A stretch of DNA of 64,000 nucleotides. Origin: Hemicordylus capensis (taxonomy: Eukaryota > Chordata > Lepidosauria > Squamata > Cordylidae). Under the pieces are notes generated by a model, which did not search any database, was not told where the DNA came from, and worked only from the letters and a program-made list of their open reading frames with translations. A program made the position numbers and the translations under genes. The stretch is from the NCBI RefSeq assembly GCF_027244095.1, contig NC_069659.1:146854001-146918000 (forward strand). The letters run 5' to 3'. Below, piece by piece: positions 1-10,351 of the stretch; within the stretch, counting starts at the first letter, position 1, and every line of letters starts with the position of its first letter.

Positions 1-414
1 TAACTTGCATATTTCTATATTTGTGGAGGATTCTAGGATATCAATGAAAGACAAACTTCTTTCAAACAGTTCCGATACATTAGAGTGTTCATGGTTAAAG
101 CTGCAATCCTTTGCAAGCATACTTGTTAGTAAGACTAACTAAACTCTATGAGGCTGACTTCTGTTGAGTGAGTATGCTTAGGACTGAAGAGCACTTCTGA
201 AAATCATTGTGTATTACTGGCCAGCCCTCAGTAATGGATGTCACAGGCCAAGCAGTCATGGTGGCACATATTCCACTTTTGGCCAGTTCAGCTGGCCAGA
301 AGGGATGAGCTGTGCTGCTGTAACTGGGCAACAATTACTTTTTGCTCTCTCCCTGCCCAGTTCACTGGCACACAATAGTGTAGCAAGCTCTGTAGAGCGC
401 TATGTACAAGAAGA
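1..414. other. No recognised feature
   Basis: Mixed-composition intergenic DNA. Short open frames on both strands match nothing that I recognise. Confidence 0.6.
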
Positions 415-795
415 CCATGGACCCTACTGCATAATTTCCTCATAGGGATCAACTTGGAACTAAAAAAATATTAATACCTCCCAAGCGGCTGGGTAGAAGG
501 CTCTGAAATTTCACATGGAGTTCCTACATGAAGATAGCATTAGATCTATGGATGTTCCAGATTAGTCCACCTGTTGATTTTTAATGAATTTTTTTTTAAA
601 GAAAGTTTAATTTTAAAAATTCATTAAAAATCAAATGGGTGGACTGATCTTCTTGAACATCCATACATTTAATGCTATCTTTATATAGGAACATGTGAAA
701 TTTCAAGGCTTTTGGCCCAGTCATTCGGGAAGTATTAATATCTTTGTGTTTTTCATTTATCTCTATGGGTGACTTATGATTTAAGTTGGAAATTC
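415..795. repeat. Long foldback (inverted-repeat) element, about 380 bp
   Basis: The left arm (about 415-597) and the reverse complement of the right arm (about 606-795) align over most of their length. Shared blocks include GAAATTTCACATG, AAGATAGCATTA, TGGATGTTC and TGATTTTTAATGAATTTTT. The centre is a T-rich then A-rich loop. This is the shape of a MITE. I did not find a convincing target-site duplication, so the family is not assigned. Confidence 0.7.
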
Positions 796-1189
796 AGCTC
801 ACCCTAACCCATGTTTGCTCAACTGTAGGCCCCTCCCTGCTGGCATACTGTTTCCTAGCAAGTGAGATGAAATGCGGGGCCGGGGCGGCGGTGGGGGGGA
901 GAGAATGACCAGCAGCATTCCTCCTTCCTCCTCCTGTGGCTGGCTGACTAGGTGATCTGGCTTAGCATACTCCTCCCTCAGTCTGACTCACAGGTTCAGC
1001 AATGCAGGAAATGCTGATTAGTGTTCCATAACAACAATTCCCTCCTTAATGAATCTGTCAGTCAGACTGACATCTAGTCAACCGGTTGGGAAGAGAGAGG
1101 GACAAAGCTAGGTAGGCAGTATATTGTGGAGCCCTGGTCACAAGGCTGCAGGATGCAGAAGGAATCCATAGGGTAAAACCTAGGTTTAC
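796..1189. other. No recognised feature
   Basis: Unique-looking sequence with a short G-rich patch (GGGGCCGGGGCGGCGGTGGG near 878). Confidence 0.6.
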
Positions 1190-1931
1190 CAGGTTGAAAC
1201 AGCGGCCAAAAGTGCCTTCTATCAGCTTCGGCTGATACACCAGCTACGTCCGTTTCTTGAGTTAGACAACCTCAAAACAGTGGTACATCTGCTGGTAACC
1301 TCCACACTGGATTACTGCAATGTGCTCTATGTGGGGCTGCCCTTGTACGTAGTCCAGAAACTACAGTTGGTCCGGAATGCGGCAGCCAGGCTGGTCTCTG
1401 GGTCATCTAGGAGAGACCATCTTACTCCCGTATTGAAGGAGTTACACTGGCTGCCAATATGTTTCCGGGCAAAATACAAGGTGTTGGTCATAGCCTATAA
1501 AGCCCTAAACAGCTTGGGCCCTGGGTTTTTAAGAGAACGTCTTCTTCGTTATGAACCCCACCGCCCACTGAGATCATCAGGAGAGGTCCGTCTGCATTTG
1601 CCACTGGCTCGTCTGGTGGCTACTCAGGGACAGGCCTTCTCCGTTGCTGCCCCGAGGCTTTGGAATGCGCTCCCTAGTGAAATAAGAGCCTCCCCATCTC
1701 TGACACCTTTTAAAAAGTATCTAAAGACACATTTCTTCACCCAGACTTTTAACTGATATTGTTTTGATTGTTTTAATGTTGTTTTTAGAATATTGTTTCA
1801 AAATTTTAAATTGTGTTTTAAATGTCTTGCTTTTAAATTTTTTGTTTTTGTTTTTAATTAATGTTTTACTTTTAATCTTGCTGTAAACCTCCTAGAGACG
1901 TAAGTTTTGGGCGGTGTAAAAATATGATAGA

Positions 1932-1970
<39 letters not shown>

Positions 1971-1975
1971 AATGT
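1190..1975 (+). mobile_element. L2-type LINE, 3' end with reverse-transcriptase C-terminal remnant
   Basis: A reading frame at 1280-1756 encodes TSTLDYCNVLYVGLPLYVVQ, ARLVSGSSRRDHLTPVLKEL and ending SLTPFKKYLKTHFFTQTF, the classic end of L2/CR1-clade ORF2. The 3' end gives GTAAACCTCCTAGAG and then an AAAT microsatellite tail (1929-1971). It is 5' truncated, as most copies are. The long intact frame suggests a fairly young copy. Confidence 0.85.
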
Positions 1976-3199
1976 TTTGGATTTGAAGCTGAGTGGAGTT
2001 TCTCGGTAAAATCTCAGGTGGAAGTCAGTAACCAGGCGTCAGCAGCTTCAGACAACATGCCCAACAAGAGCACGTGTGCTGTGGGAACCTATGGTTCCCT
2101 CCTACTTATTTTGTACCTACTTACAGGCAACTGCAAGAAGCGGCTCAGTAACTATATCAGGATGAGGAATATGCTGGGCAATATTTATGGACAGTCTATG
2201 TATCCAAAGTCTGCATAATAAAGAGCATGCACTTCTGACACAGCATAATTTTTGGGCACTAACAATAGAAAATTCCTGGATATGCCACTGTTATGCACCA
2301 TATTTACCCAAATTGCAGGTGATTCTGAATGTAAGATAATGCCTTAAAAGAAAGGTTAGATACAAACTATACCTATATTTACCCAAAAGAAAGGAGATTC
2401 TGAATTTAAAATGACTTCCTCCCTGCCCCATATTTAATATGGAAAAACTGGGGGGAAACCTCATCTTGAATTTGGGTAAATATGGTAAGTGGAAAAAGTA
2501 TGTTTCTGAATGGGCTCGGTTTCTCTCTCTTCCCGCCCCCTGCCCCATACTTTCCCTTTTATTAATGTGTCTTTGATTATAAGCCTCTAGGAAGGGCCTC
2601 TAGTTTTTTATTTTATGTTCGGTACTTGGAATTATTATTATTACTCTATCTAAAAATTTATGCCTGTGGCTGTTAACACCTCAGTGTATGTGGAACATAT
2701 ATTACCCACCATCTTGCTGGATTAAGTCCTGTCACCTTCTCTCATTAAGCCTGCACTGAAGAAAAATAAAGCAATTGCATCGACTCAGTTGTAATATGGA
2801 GCAAGGATTAAATTCTGGCTTTCCACAGCATCCCTAGCCTCAGACATGCACATACCTTCCTCCTCTTAATGCACAAGGGTCAGAAGACTTCTGCTTCCAA
2901 GGGACTCGGACAGTCTGCACCTTTGCATAATACAAGAGAGCTACACGCCATTCTTGTTTACTATGGAACAACTGTGACTACCTATTTCCTTGGAAAAAGA
3001 AAATTCAGACAGATGGTGGCAGATCTAAGCTCACTGAGTCAAAGTTCTGAACCAAAGAGCAAAAGATGCATTGTAATTACAAAATTTGGAAATTCATCTT
3101 CCCAGCACTTTCTGTAGGAAGTGTTCTCTGCACTTGCATCGCCAGCCCTAAAAAGCATGACTAGCAGAAGCTGTGGTATTCTTTCTTATACAAGGGGGA
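1976..3199. other. No recognised feature
   Basis: AT-rich intergenic DNA with scattered short frames and no conserved protein signal. 2290-2560 has repeated ATTTACCC and GGGTAAATA pieces in both orientations, perhaps an old inverted repeat. Confidence 0.5.
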
Positions 3200-3595
3200 A
3201 ATGATCTGTCAGCTCTAGTGAGAAATCTGCTACGTCTGAACCCTCTTTCAAGAAGACAAGCAAGTGGAGAAATCTCTTACAAGAGAAATCTCCACTTGCT
3301 TGAAGTTTTGCGATGTTTACCCTACATTACTAGAAAGCTTCTTAAATCTTGGCTTTTTACCCAGGCTTTTACGTGACCATTTCTATGCTGCTTCTATGTG
3401 TTTTTATTCTTGTGTCTATGTGTTTTTATGCTTGTATTTTATAGTTTTAAAAGTAGATTTGTTTTATATTTTTAGCTTAATATTTTAATTGTCATTTTTA
3501 TTGTATGTTTTTAACTTTTGTAAACTGCCTTGGGGTTGTTTTTAATGAAAGGCAGTACAGAAATTCAACAATAAAATAAAAATAAAAATAAAATT
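3200..3595 (+). mobile_element. L2-type LINE 3' fragment
   Basis: Ends of ORF2 (LLKSWLFTQAF) are followed by an L2-like 3' UTR with GTAAACTGCCTTGGGG and an A-rich AATAAAAT tail. A short inverted repeat with 14-bp arms (3259-3272 and 3293-3306) lies just upstream. Confidence 0.6.
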
Positions 3596-3727
3596 ACTGA
3601 CCTTTAATCTTAATGTGTATAATATTGCTACAATAGTAAACAAATTATGAAAAACCACACTGAAAATATACTACAAGTCAGAATGCTGCACCTAAGTTGC
3701 TTATTTATTTATGATTCATCATCATTA

Positions 3728-3957
3728 ATTATTATTATTATTATTTTACATTTTATAACCTGTTCTTCCTCCAAGGAGCCCAGAGCGGTGTACTACATAC
3801 TTAATTTTCTCCTCACAACAACCCTGTGAAGTAGGTTAGGCTGAGAGAGAAATGACTGGTCCAGCAGAGTCACCCAGCAAGTATCATGGCTGAATGGGGA
3901 TTTGAACGCAGGTCTCCCTGGTCCTAGTCCGGCACTCTAACCAATACACCACGCTGA
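3728..3957 (-). mobile_element. tRNA-derived squamate SINE (family A), full length
   Basis: Read on the minus strand it starts GCGTGGTGTATTGGTTAGAG and has a tRNA-like B box (GTTCAAATCCCC). It then has the core CAGCCTAACCTACTTCACAG and ends CTCCTTGGAGGAAGAACAGG before an ATT-rich tail. Two other copies occur at 6005 and 39424. Confidence 0.8.
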
Positions 3958-4561
3958 GTAGCGGTCAGAATGGCTTACACATATATATTTAAAAACTAAA
4001 ACACAAATTGACAATATAATGTTCAAAATGACAAAGAAAATGGATTAAAATTCCAACATAAAAACAATTCTACAAGTCCTGGCAAGGGCAAATAAAAACA
4101 CATTCACTGGCAGAAAAGGATGGACCAGCAGACATCCTGCAACTTCCACTGACGGGGTGCTACAACAGAAAGGCCCTGTTTCCAGTTACCACCTACCACA
4201 CGTCAGAAGGTGATACCAACCTAATTATTACACACTGTATATTATTTTCACAAACACAATGAAAATAAAGAGGTGGTAGATGCATTTCTAGCTGGACTGG
4301 GAAAAATATTTCCAATTTCTGTGTGCCAGGATCTAATTTAAGTGTTAGTATCAATTTTTAAGATCACATCTTTGAACAGGGCTGAGGGAGGAGGGGAATC
4401 CAAATACCTACAGATTAGCAGCATTTCTATTTATCCTACCAAGCACCTGGGATTTTTTCAGCTCTAATTCTTTGTATAAATAAATGAAATTAAAACAAAA
4501 TTCCAGTCACCATTGCAAAACAATGATATATTCTTGTAAGAAGATGTTCACAAACAGAAGG
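3958..4561. other. No recognised feature
   Basis: AT-rich intergenic sequence. A weak L2-like trail may run from the SINE to about 4200 (ACAATATAATGTTCAAAATG), but it is not conclusive. Confidence 0.5.
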
Positions 4562-4569
4562 CTTTAGAC

Positions 4570-4710
4570 CAGACCTGCTCAACTTTCCCCCCACCCCCCA
4601 GTTGTTTTTGGACTACAACTCCCATAATCCTCAGGAATAGTGGCCAATAGCCAGGGATTATGGGAGTTGTAAGCCAACACCTGCAGGAGGGCCGAAGTTG
4701 AGCAGGCCTG
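4570..4710. mobile_element. hAT-type MITE, foldback, 141 bp
   Basis: The ends are inverted (CAGACCTGCTCAACTT / CAGGCCTGCTCAACTT) and the arms carry ACTACAACTCCCATAATCC. Flanking 8-bp repeats CTTTAGAC (4562-4569) and CTTTAGAG (4711-4718) differ by one base, the duplication length of hAT transposition. Confidence 0.85.
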
Positions 4711-4718
4711 CTTTAGAG

Positions 4719-5689
4719 GGTAGGAGAGCAAAGGTTGTCATAGAAACAATGTATGGGATGTTCACAACTCTCTTTTTTAAAAAAAGTGACAGGTAGTGAC
4801 AGTTGGTTAGTTAGAGACTGGAGGGTAAGAAGAAAGGGCCCAATGTGAGAGCTCCAGTATGAGACTGAGCAAGGGAGTTATCCAGGGTGTTTTGCAGGCA
4901 ATCTTGGGGATTTATTAGTACTCTGAGTTTGGAAAGTCTGGGTTTCAGCACTAAGTTTCACAAATAAGATAATATACACCAGCCCTAGACCATTTAGCAA
5001 GGATTATATGTGACAGGAAGGTCAACACACTCAGTATTGTGCTTCACAACCAAACAAAATAGCAATATTGTAATGAAGTTTATGTGCCCTGCTTAGCAGA
5101 GATTCTGTTATCACTTTAAACCAATAATTAACTTGTTCTTAGGTGTTTTACAATTCATACTTTGTTTCTTTATATGTACTGAACATTTATCCCTACCCTG
5201 CCCTTGCAAGGCTACATCACTAAGAGGATATATTCAGTGAGGGCAGGGTAACAAACCTTATAATATGGTGACAGCATAATATAAAGTCCAAACAAACAAA
5301 AAAGCGGGGGGGGGGGTGGAGAAGCCTACTACTTACTGTGAACATGTTAATTCAACCAATGAAAATTAAAACTAAAACAAAATACACTCTTGAATTTAGG
5401 GTGGGCTCAGGCGGAGACCTGACAATTCTATACATGGACTACAAAGCATGAGATTTTAAAAACCAGAATAAACTGTGATTTGTTCTACTTGCTGCTGCTT
5501 TGTCACTAGCTTCTTCAGCACTATGCCACTGTAGTTTTAATGCCACTCTGCAACCAGAAGGCTAGAACCTACTTTAGAAGATTCCATTTTGTCTTTCTAT
5601 CACATGCTCAGGAGCAATATGATATGAATATGCCAGGAAGGCCACAGAACCATATTTTGTTTCTTATTTAAAAAGTTTATAGACTAACA
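4719..5689. other. No recognised feature
   Basis: AT-rich intergenic DNA with one G homopolymer run near 5307. No coding signal. Confidence 0.6.
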
Positions 5690-5818
5690 CAGGGATTCCC
5701 AACCTGTGGTGCTCCAGATGTCACTGAACTACAACTCCCATCAGCCCCAATAAATTGTAGTTGGGGGGTGATACGAGTGGTAGTTCAGCAACATCTAGAT
5801 TACCATAGGAACCCCCTG
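5690..5818. mobile_element. hAT-type MITE, foldback, decayed
   Basis: Begins CAGGGATTCCCAACCTG, holds ACTACAACTCCCATCAGCCCC near the middle and ends in the inverse of the start. No clear target duplication remains. Confidence 0.6.
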
Positions 5819-6004
5819 GGATCTGTACTTTAGTCCTCTTCTGGACCTAGCACTTAAAGAACATAAGTACAGCTCTGCTGGATCAGACCAAAGGCCTATC
5901 TAGTCCAGCATCCTGTTTCCCACAGTGGCCAACCCGAGGCTAAGGGCATGCCTTCTCTCCTGCTGTCACTCCCCTGCAGTTCAGAGGCCTCTTGCCTCTG
6001 AGGC

Positions 6005-6265
6005 TGTAGCCATCAGACTAGTATTATTTTTTATTTTATTTTATTTTATTTTATTACATTTTATATCCCGCTCTTCCTCCAAGGAGCCCAGAGCAGTGTA
6101 CTACATACTTAAGTTTCTCCTCACAACAACCCTGTGAAGTAGGTTAGGCTGAGAGATATGTGACTGGCCCAGAGTCACCCAGCTAGTATCATGGCTGAAT
6201 GGGGATTTGAACTCGGGTCTCCCCGGTCCTAGTCCAGCACTCTAACCACTACACCATGCTGGGTC
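6005..6265 (-). mobile_element. Squamate SINE (family A) inserted in CR1
   Basis: Same family as 3728-3957, with head AGCATGGTGTAGTGGTTAGA on the minus strand, the core and a TTTTA-repeat tail (6014-6060). It splits the CR1 fragment, so it is younger than that copy. Confidence 0.85.
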
Positions 6266-6300
6266 TCGTAGTAGCCTTTGATAGACCTGTCCTCCATGAC

Positions 6301-7009
6301 TAGTGATGTGCACGGAACCATGGAGGCACGGTTCTTTCCTCCCGCCAGCGCTCCGTTTTTAAAAAAACATTTCGGGGCAGCAGCGTTCCTCCCTGCTGCC
6401 CCTGCTGTTGTCTGGAAATACTGAAAGTATGGGCTGAGCCAGGGCAAGCACCCCTGCCCCCATTGTTGCCCAGAAATACCGGACGTACACGTACATCTCC
6501 CTTTAAGGGCTGGGGAGTTGCACTTACCCCTCCCGCTGCTTTTACCCCACTGGCACTCTGTTTTTAAAAAATGTTTTCGGGCCAGCAGAGTTCCTCACTG
6601 CCGCCCCTGCCCCCGTTGTTGCCCAGAAAAACCGGAAGTACAGGCTGCGCGTGTGCTCTCCGTCCCGCATGTGCACCCGCCGCATGCGCACATCACGCAC
6701 ACAAAGTGTGCATGCAACATGCACACGCGACGTGCATGGCGGGCGCGCACGACGGCAAGCACACAAGCAGCCTGTATTTCCGGTATTTCTGGGCAACAAT
6801 GGCAGGGAGGAACGCTGCTGCCCCGAAAACTTGTTTTAAAAACGGAGCGCTGGCGGAGGGGGGGAAGCAACAGGAGGGGTAAGTACAACCCCCCCCACCC
6901 TTAAAGGGAGACCACCACCACCACCTGGGTCGAACTTCAAACTGGCACCAGCACGAACCAGTTCGAAGGCCTCTTGCATGGCCTTTGGACCAGTTCGTGC
7001 ACATCCCTA
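6301..7009. mobile_element. GC-rich palindromic hAT-like non-autonomous element, 709 bp, exact 8-bp TSD
   Basis: The ends are TAGTGATGTGCAC and, inverted, TAGGGATGTGCAC. Exact flanking duplication TCCATGAC lies at 6293-6300 and 7010-7017. The arms are long and inverted (CTCCCGCCAGCGCTCCG on the left; its inverse near 6845). One arm segment is partly repeated within the left half (about 6328-6490 and 6535-6640). The centre is a CpG- and TGCA-rich block. The CR1 sequence resumes directly after the duplication. Confidence 0.88.
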
Positions 7010-7583
7010 TCCATGACTTTGCCTAAGCCCCTTTTAAAGCAAGCTAGTGGATATCCCAAAAGAGAGGTTGGCAATTAGCCCATTTAAAACAAAATCACAC
7101 TCAAACTGAAAGATAAAGTAATTACACACACACACTATCTATCTATGTGGCGGGTGGGTGGGTGGTGGCCTTAGGCAACATTCCCCACCACAAATAATGA
7201 GGCTGGAGGAGAGAAGTGGAACCGTGTCAACCCCCCTTCTCTCAGGTGTGCTGGCTCTGAGGGAAGGGGTGGCTACCCTGAGCTCCTACCCCCACCCCAT
7301 GCAGCACCTTCAGACTGGTAAAGGCCTGTGCGGGATCTCAAGAAATACTCCAGATTCAGTGGTGTGTGTGTGTGTTCCATGGCCCTTTCTGTGCCTTGCG
7401 AACTTGAGAGTCAGATGGGTTGCAGGAACAAGTGGCGGTGAGGCTAGCCAAGGGGTACACCCAGAGGCTGCATGCAAGGGCTTGCAAGGCAATCCTTGCA
7501 GCCACTTTGCTTCTGGGTTTGGAGGTGACTGCCGAGGGCAACAGAGGCAAGTGTTATTCTTTTGGAAACACCGAGCCCTCACA

Positions 7584-7723
7584 CGAGAGAGAAAGAGGGA
7601 TGAAAGAGGGGAAGAAAGAGAGAAAAAGAGGAATAGAGGGAAGGAGAGAAAGAGAAAGGAGGGGAAAGGGAAGAGAGTGAGAGAAAGAAAGGAGAGGGGA
7701 AGGGGGGAGAGGAAGAAAGAAAG
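7584..7723. repeat. Purine-rich tract (GA/GGA/GAAA), about 140 bp
   Basis: The plus strand is almost only A and G over this stretch, with a handful of T and C. Tracts like this can form triplex DNA. No gene is supported here despite long overlapping frames. Confidence 0.75.
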
Positions 7724-7893
7724 CTCTCAGACTGTGTGAAAGTGTGAGAACAAGGAACAATTTTGGGGCATGCCAGGTGTTAACTGAAAGGACAGGCTTC
7801 ATCGCCCCACGGGTTGTTTGAGGACATCTTCCTCCAGTTTTTAGTCATGGTCAACTTTATGTAGATCTCTCACATTTGACTCACTAACTATGG

Positions 7894-9122
7894 CAGGGGC
7901 GTAGCAAGGTTGGAGTGGGCCCAGAGACAAGATTTTAAAATGCCCCCCCCCCCACACTCAAAGTCCAGGGCCTCCGCACACCCCAGGCCCCCAAGGATTT
8001 AAGTCTGATATTCCAAAATAAGTATGCTGCCTGCAAATACATTTCACTGAATACACACACACACATCACAATAAATAGTGATATACATTGAGTACTATAC
8101 ATTTGTATTACTTTTAATGCCTAGAACACACTAGAAAGATGAATTATTAAAATGGCCCCCTCGCTGCAGATTAGCAAAGGAGACTTTCAACCATGCAGGG
8201 TGAGCCTATGTTTGTTTTCCCAGAATTCTGAACAAATTCAGTCAAGTTTGATTGCAGGAGGTTTTTCACAGGAGGCTTTTAAAGCCCTTTAAGACACACC
8301 TCCTCTGGAATGGAGGTGCTGCATTCACATGTTGGCCAGATTGACCCTGAAGTCCCTGCAAGTTATTGGGGAGCAGTTCACACACAAGAAAAATAAAATA
8401 AAAGCACCACACATGCTTCACAGTTCTCACTCAGACCTTCTGGGTTGCAAAACAACTTGAACATAAGTGCATTTATAAATGAATGAATGAATAAATAAAA
8501 TTAATAAAATACTGTTCCAGAAGTTTTTGCAATTTTCTGCCATGAAACAAGCCACTTATAGGACTTTTTAGATAGTTTTTTTTAAGTCAGCAAATTTTCC
8601 AAGCTGTTTCAAAATAAATATTCAGAGACTTCTTGGTCCCTCCCCCCCCCCATATCCAAGCCCTATGGCAAGCAGATCCCTATATATGGGGTGGGTGGGT
8701 GGGAAAGGTAAGCACAAAAAGGAGTTCACACTCTACCTGGCAAATGCTGGTCTGGGTTAAGCAGGGCAGCAAGGGTCTTCTGCTGCAGAGAACACTCTGG
8801 CTGCCTCCTCCTTCCTGGCTTGCTTGGGCCCTACTTGAGTTCAGGCTTCACTGCGGCCTACACAGAGGCCTCCGTGGAAGCCCCGCCCACCCGCCGATCA
8901 GCTGAGAGGCGGGAGAAAAGGAGCTCTTTGCAACTTGCCTGCTGCTTCGATTGCGGCCAGCAGAACAAGCAGGAGAGACAGCGAAGAGGGCAAGTGGCTG
9001 AGAGGCTATGGGGCTGGGCAGGGGGCAATGGGGAGTCACATGAGGTGCCCCTGGGGTGCCCCTCCAGGCAGTGGGGCCCCCAGACAACTGTCTCCCCTTG
9101 CCCTATTATTGTTACGCGCCTG
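7894..9122. mobile_element. hAT-like non-autonomous DNA transposon, about 1.23 kb, exact 8-bp TSD
   Basis: The left end is CAGGGGCGTAGCAAGG and the inverted right end CAGGCGCGTAACAATA. Exact flanking copies of AACTATGG lie at 7886-7893 and 9123-9130. The CAGGGGCGTAGC terminus and 8-bp duplication are typical of hAT elements. I recognise no transposase domain in the interior, so it is probably a deletion derivative. Confidence 0.8.
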
Positions 9123-9130
9123 AACTATGG

Positions 9131-10150
9131 TATAAACAAATTAAGAGACAGAAAACTGCATGTATAAAGAAATGTATGACACTGAGTAATACAGCAGGGG
9201 CTGCAGGCTGGGCAGGAGAGCAATAAAGTACTAGCGCACAGATGCTCTGTGCAGGTAAAGCTAGTAAATAATTAATGTAGTAAAAGCTTGGCCCTACCTT
9301 CACCCACTGAAAAACTTCGTCTGTGTAAATTAAGAGTATGATTTAGAAAACCTCACAGGCTTGTGCCCAAAGCTATCAGTAAAGATTAACTTTGTCCTAC
9401 CCTGCAGATAATGTGAGGAAGTGGCAGGAAGGAAAGCAAATACTTACACTGAATTTGTCCACACATCTAGACCACAGGTGAGGGAAAGGGACTATGGCTG
9501 TGTACTGGACACCTTATGCCTCTCATGTCCATTTCATGATCCAGTGCCTTCTTGGTTCTCTCTCTGGCTCGCTCTCTTATAATATAAGGGACTGCACACT
9601 TATTCTGCCAAGGCAACAATGAGAGGAAGAGAGGATGTAAGCCTGGAAAAAGTAAAGAGAAAAGGAGGCCTTGGAAGAAGCATTGCATGCCTCTGGCGAT
9701 GCAAGAAACGATTCTTAGCATTCTTTTTCTAAACTAATTGTTCTTTAAAAAGCAGATGCCCTACAAGAGTCTCTAAGTAGGTATATGAAGTTTTTAAAAC
9801 ATGTTTTAAAGAGCAAACAACACAGCATGGATACAACCAGAAGAAAGATGAGAAAGACATTTAGCTTCCAGCTAAACTGTAAGAAACTGCCAGATCCCCC
9901 CCCTCCCCCTTGTTTATAATGAATGAAGAGCTGTGGGGCTGGTTACATGATGGAAGGGCTTAAGCCTTTCTGGAGGCTTTGCTCCTCCTGACCCCAGCTA
10001 TTTTGGAGCTGATCGTGATGAGTCCCTGGCAGCAAAGGGAAGAAAGTACTCGGTGTACATTCGCTAACCTAACTGACCATGTATCTCTCTCCTCCAACTG
10101 CTGTCGTCTTCACTGTGGGGGACAGACATCAGGGAACCTGCCCTTTTGAT
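9131..10150. other. No recognised feature
   Basis: Intergenic DNA between the hAT-like element and the CpG-rich block. Frames on both strands are short and unrecognised. Confidence 0.55.
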
Positions 10151-10351
10151 GTTACTTTGTAACGCGCTGGGCACATAAGAGCCTTATTATTGAAACCAGG
10201 CCCCAGCCCAAGCCTGGCCAGGAGCTGGAAGGACGAGTCCTTCCTGACATAGGGCGGAGAGAGAGCAAAGGGGAAGTACAGCAAAGGGACTTAAAATACA
10301 GAACGACAGAGCCAAATAAGCCGAAGTCACATAAGCCAAACATTGACTTAC

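Larger units (their letters stand above)
5858..7062 (-). mobile_element. CR1 LINE 3' fragment, interrupted by a SINE and a palindromic hAT-like element
   Basis: CR1 3'-UTR pieces lie at 5858-6003, 6268-6300 and 7010-7062 and read as one element on the minus strand. They show landmarks shared with the copies at 22.8, 32.8 and 58.0 kb (GGCCTATCTAGTCCAGCATC, TGATAGACCTGTCCTCCATG, CCCCTTTTAAAGCAAGCTAG). The first gap is a family A SINE and the second is the 709-bp element at 6301. Confidence 0.85.

Noticed and set aside
1280-1756. 158-codon open frame that could be taken for a host gene
   Set aside because: Its sequence is the C-terminal part of L2-type ORF2 and it is followed by an L2 3' tail.
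6518-7004. Overlapping open frames of about 100 codons on both strands
   Set aside because: They lie inside a GC-rich palindromic element; the low stop density comes from base composition and inverted symmetry.
7158-7802. 193-codon plus frame and several minus frames
   Set aside because: They run through the purine tract, and the Arg/Glu/Lys-rich reading is low complexity with no conserved domain.
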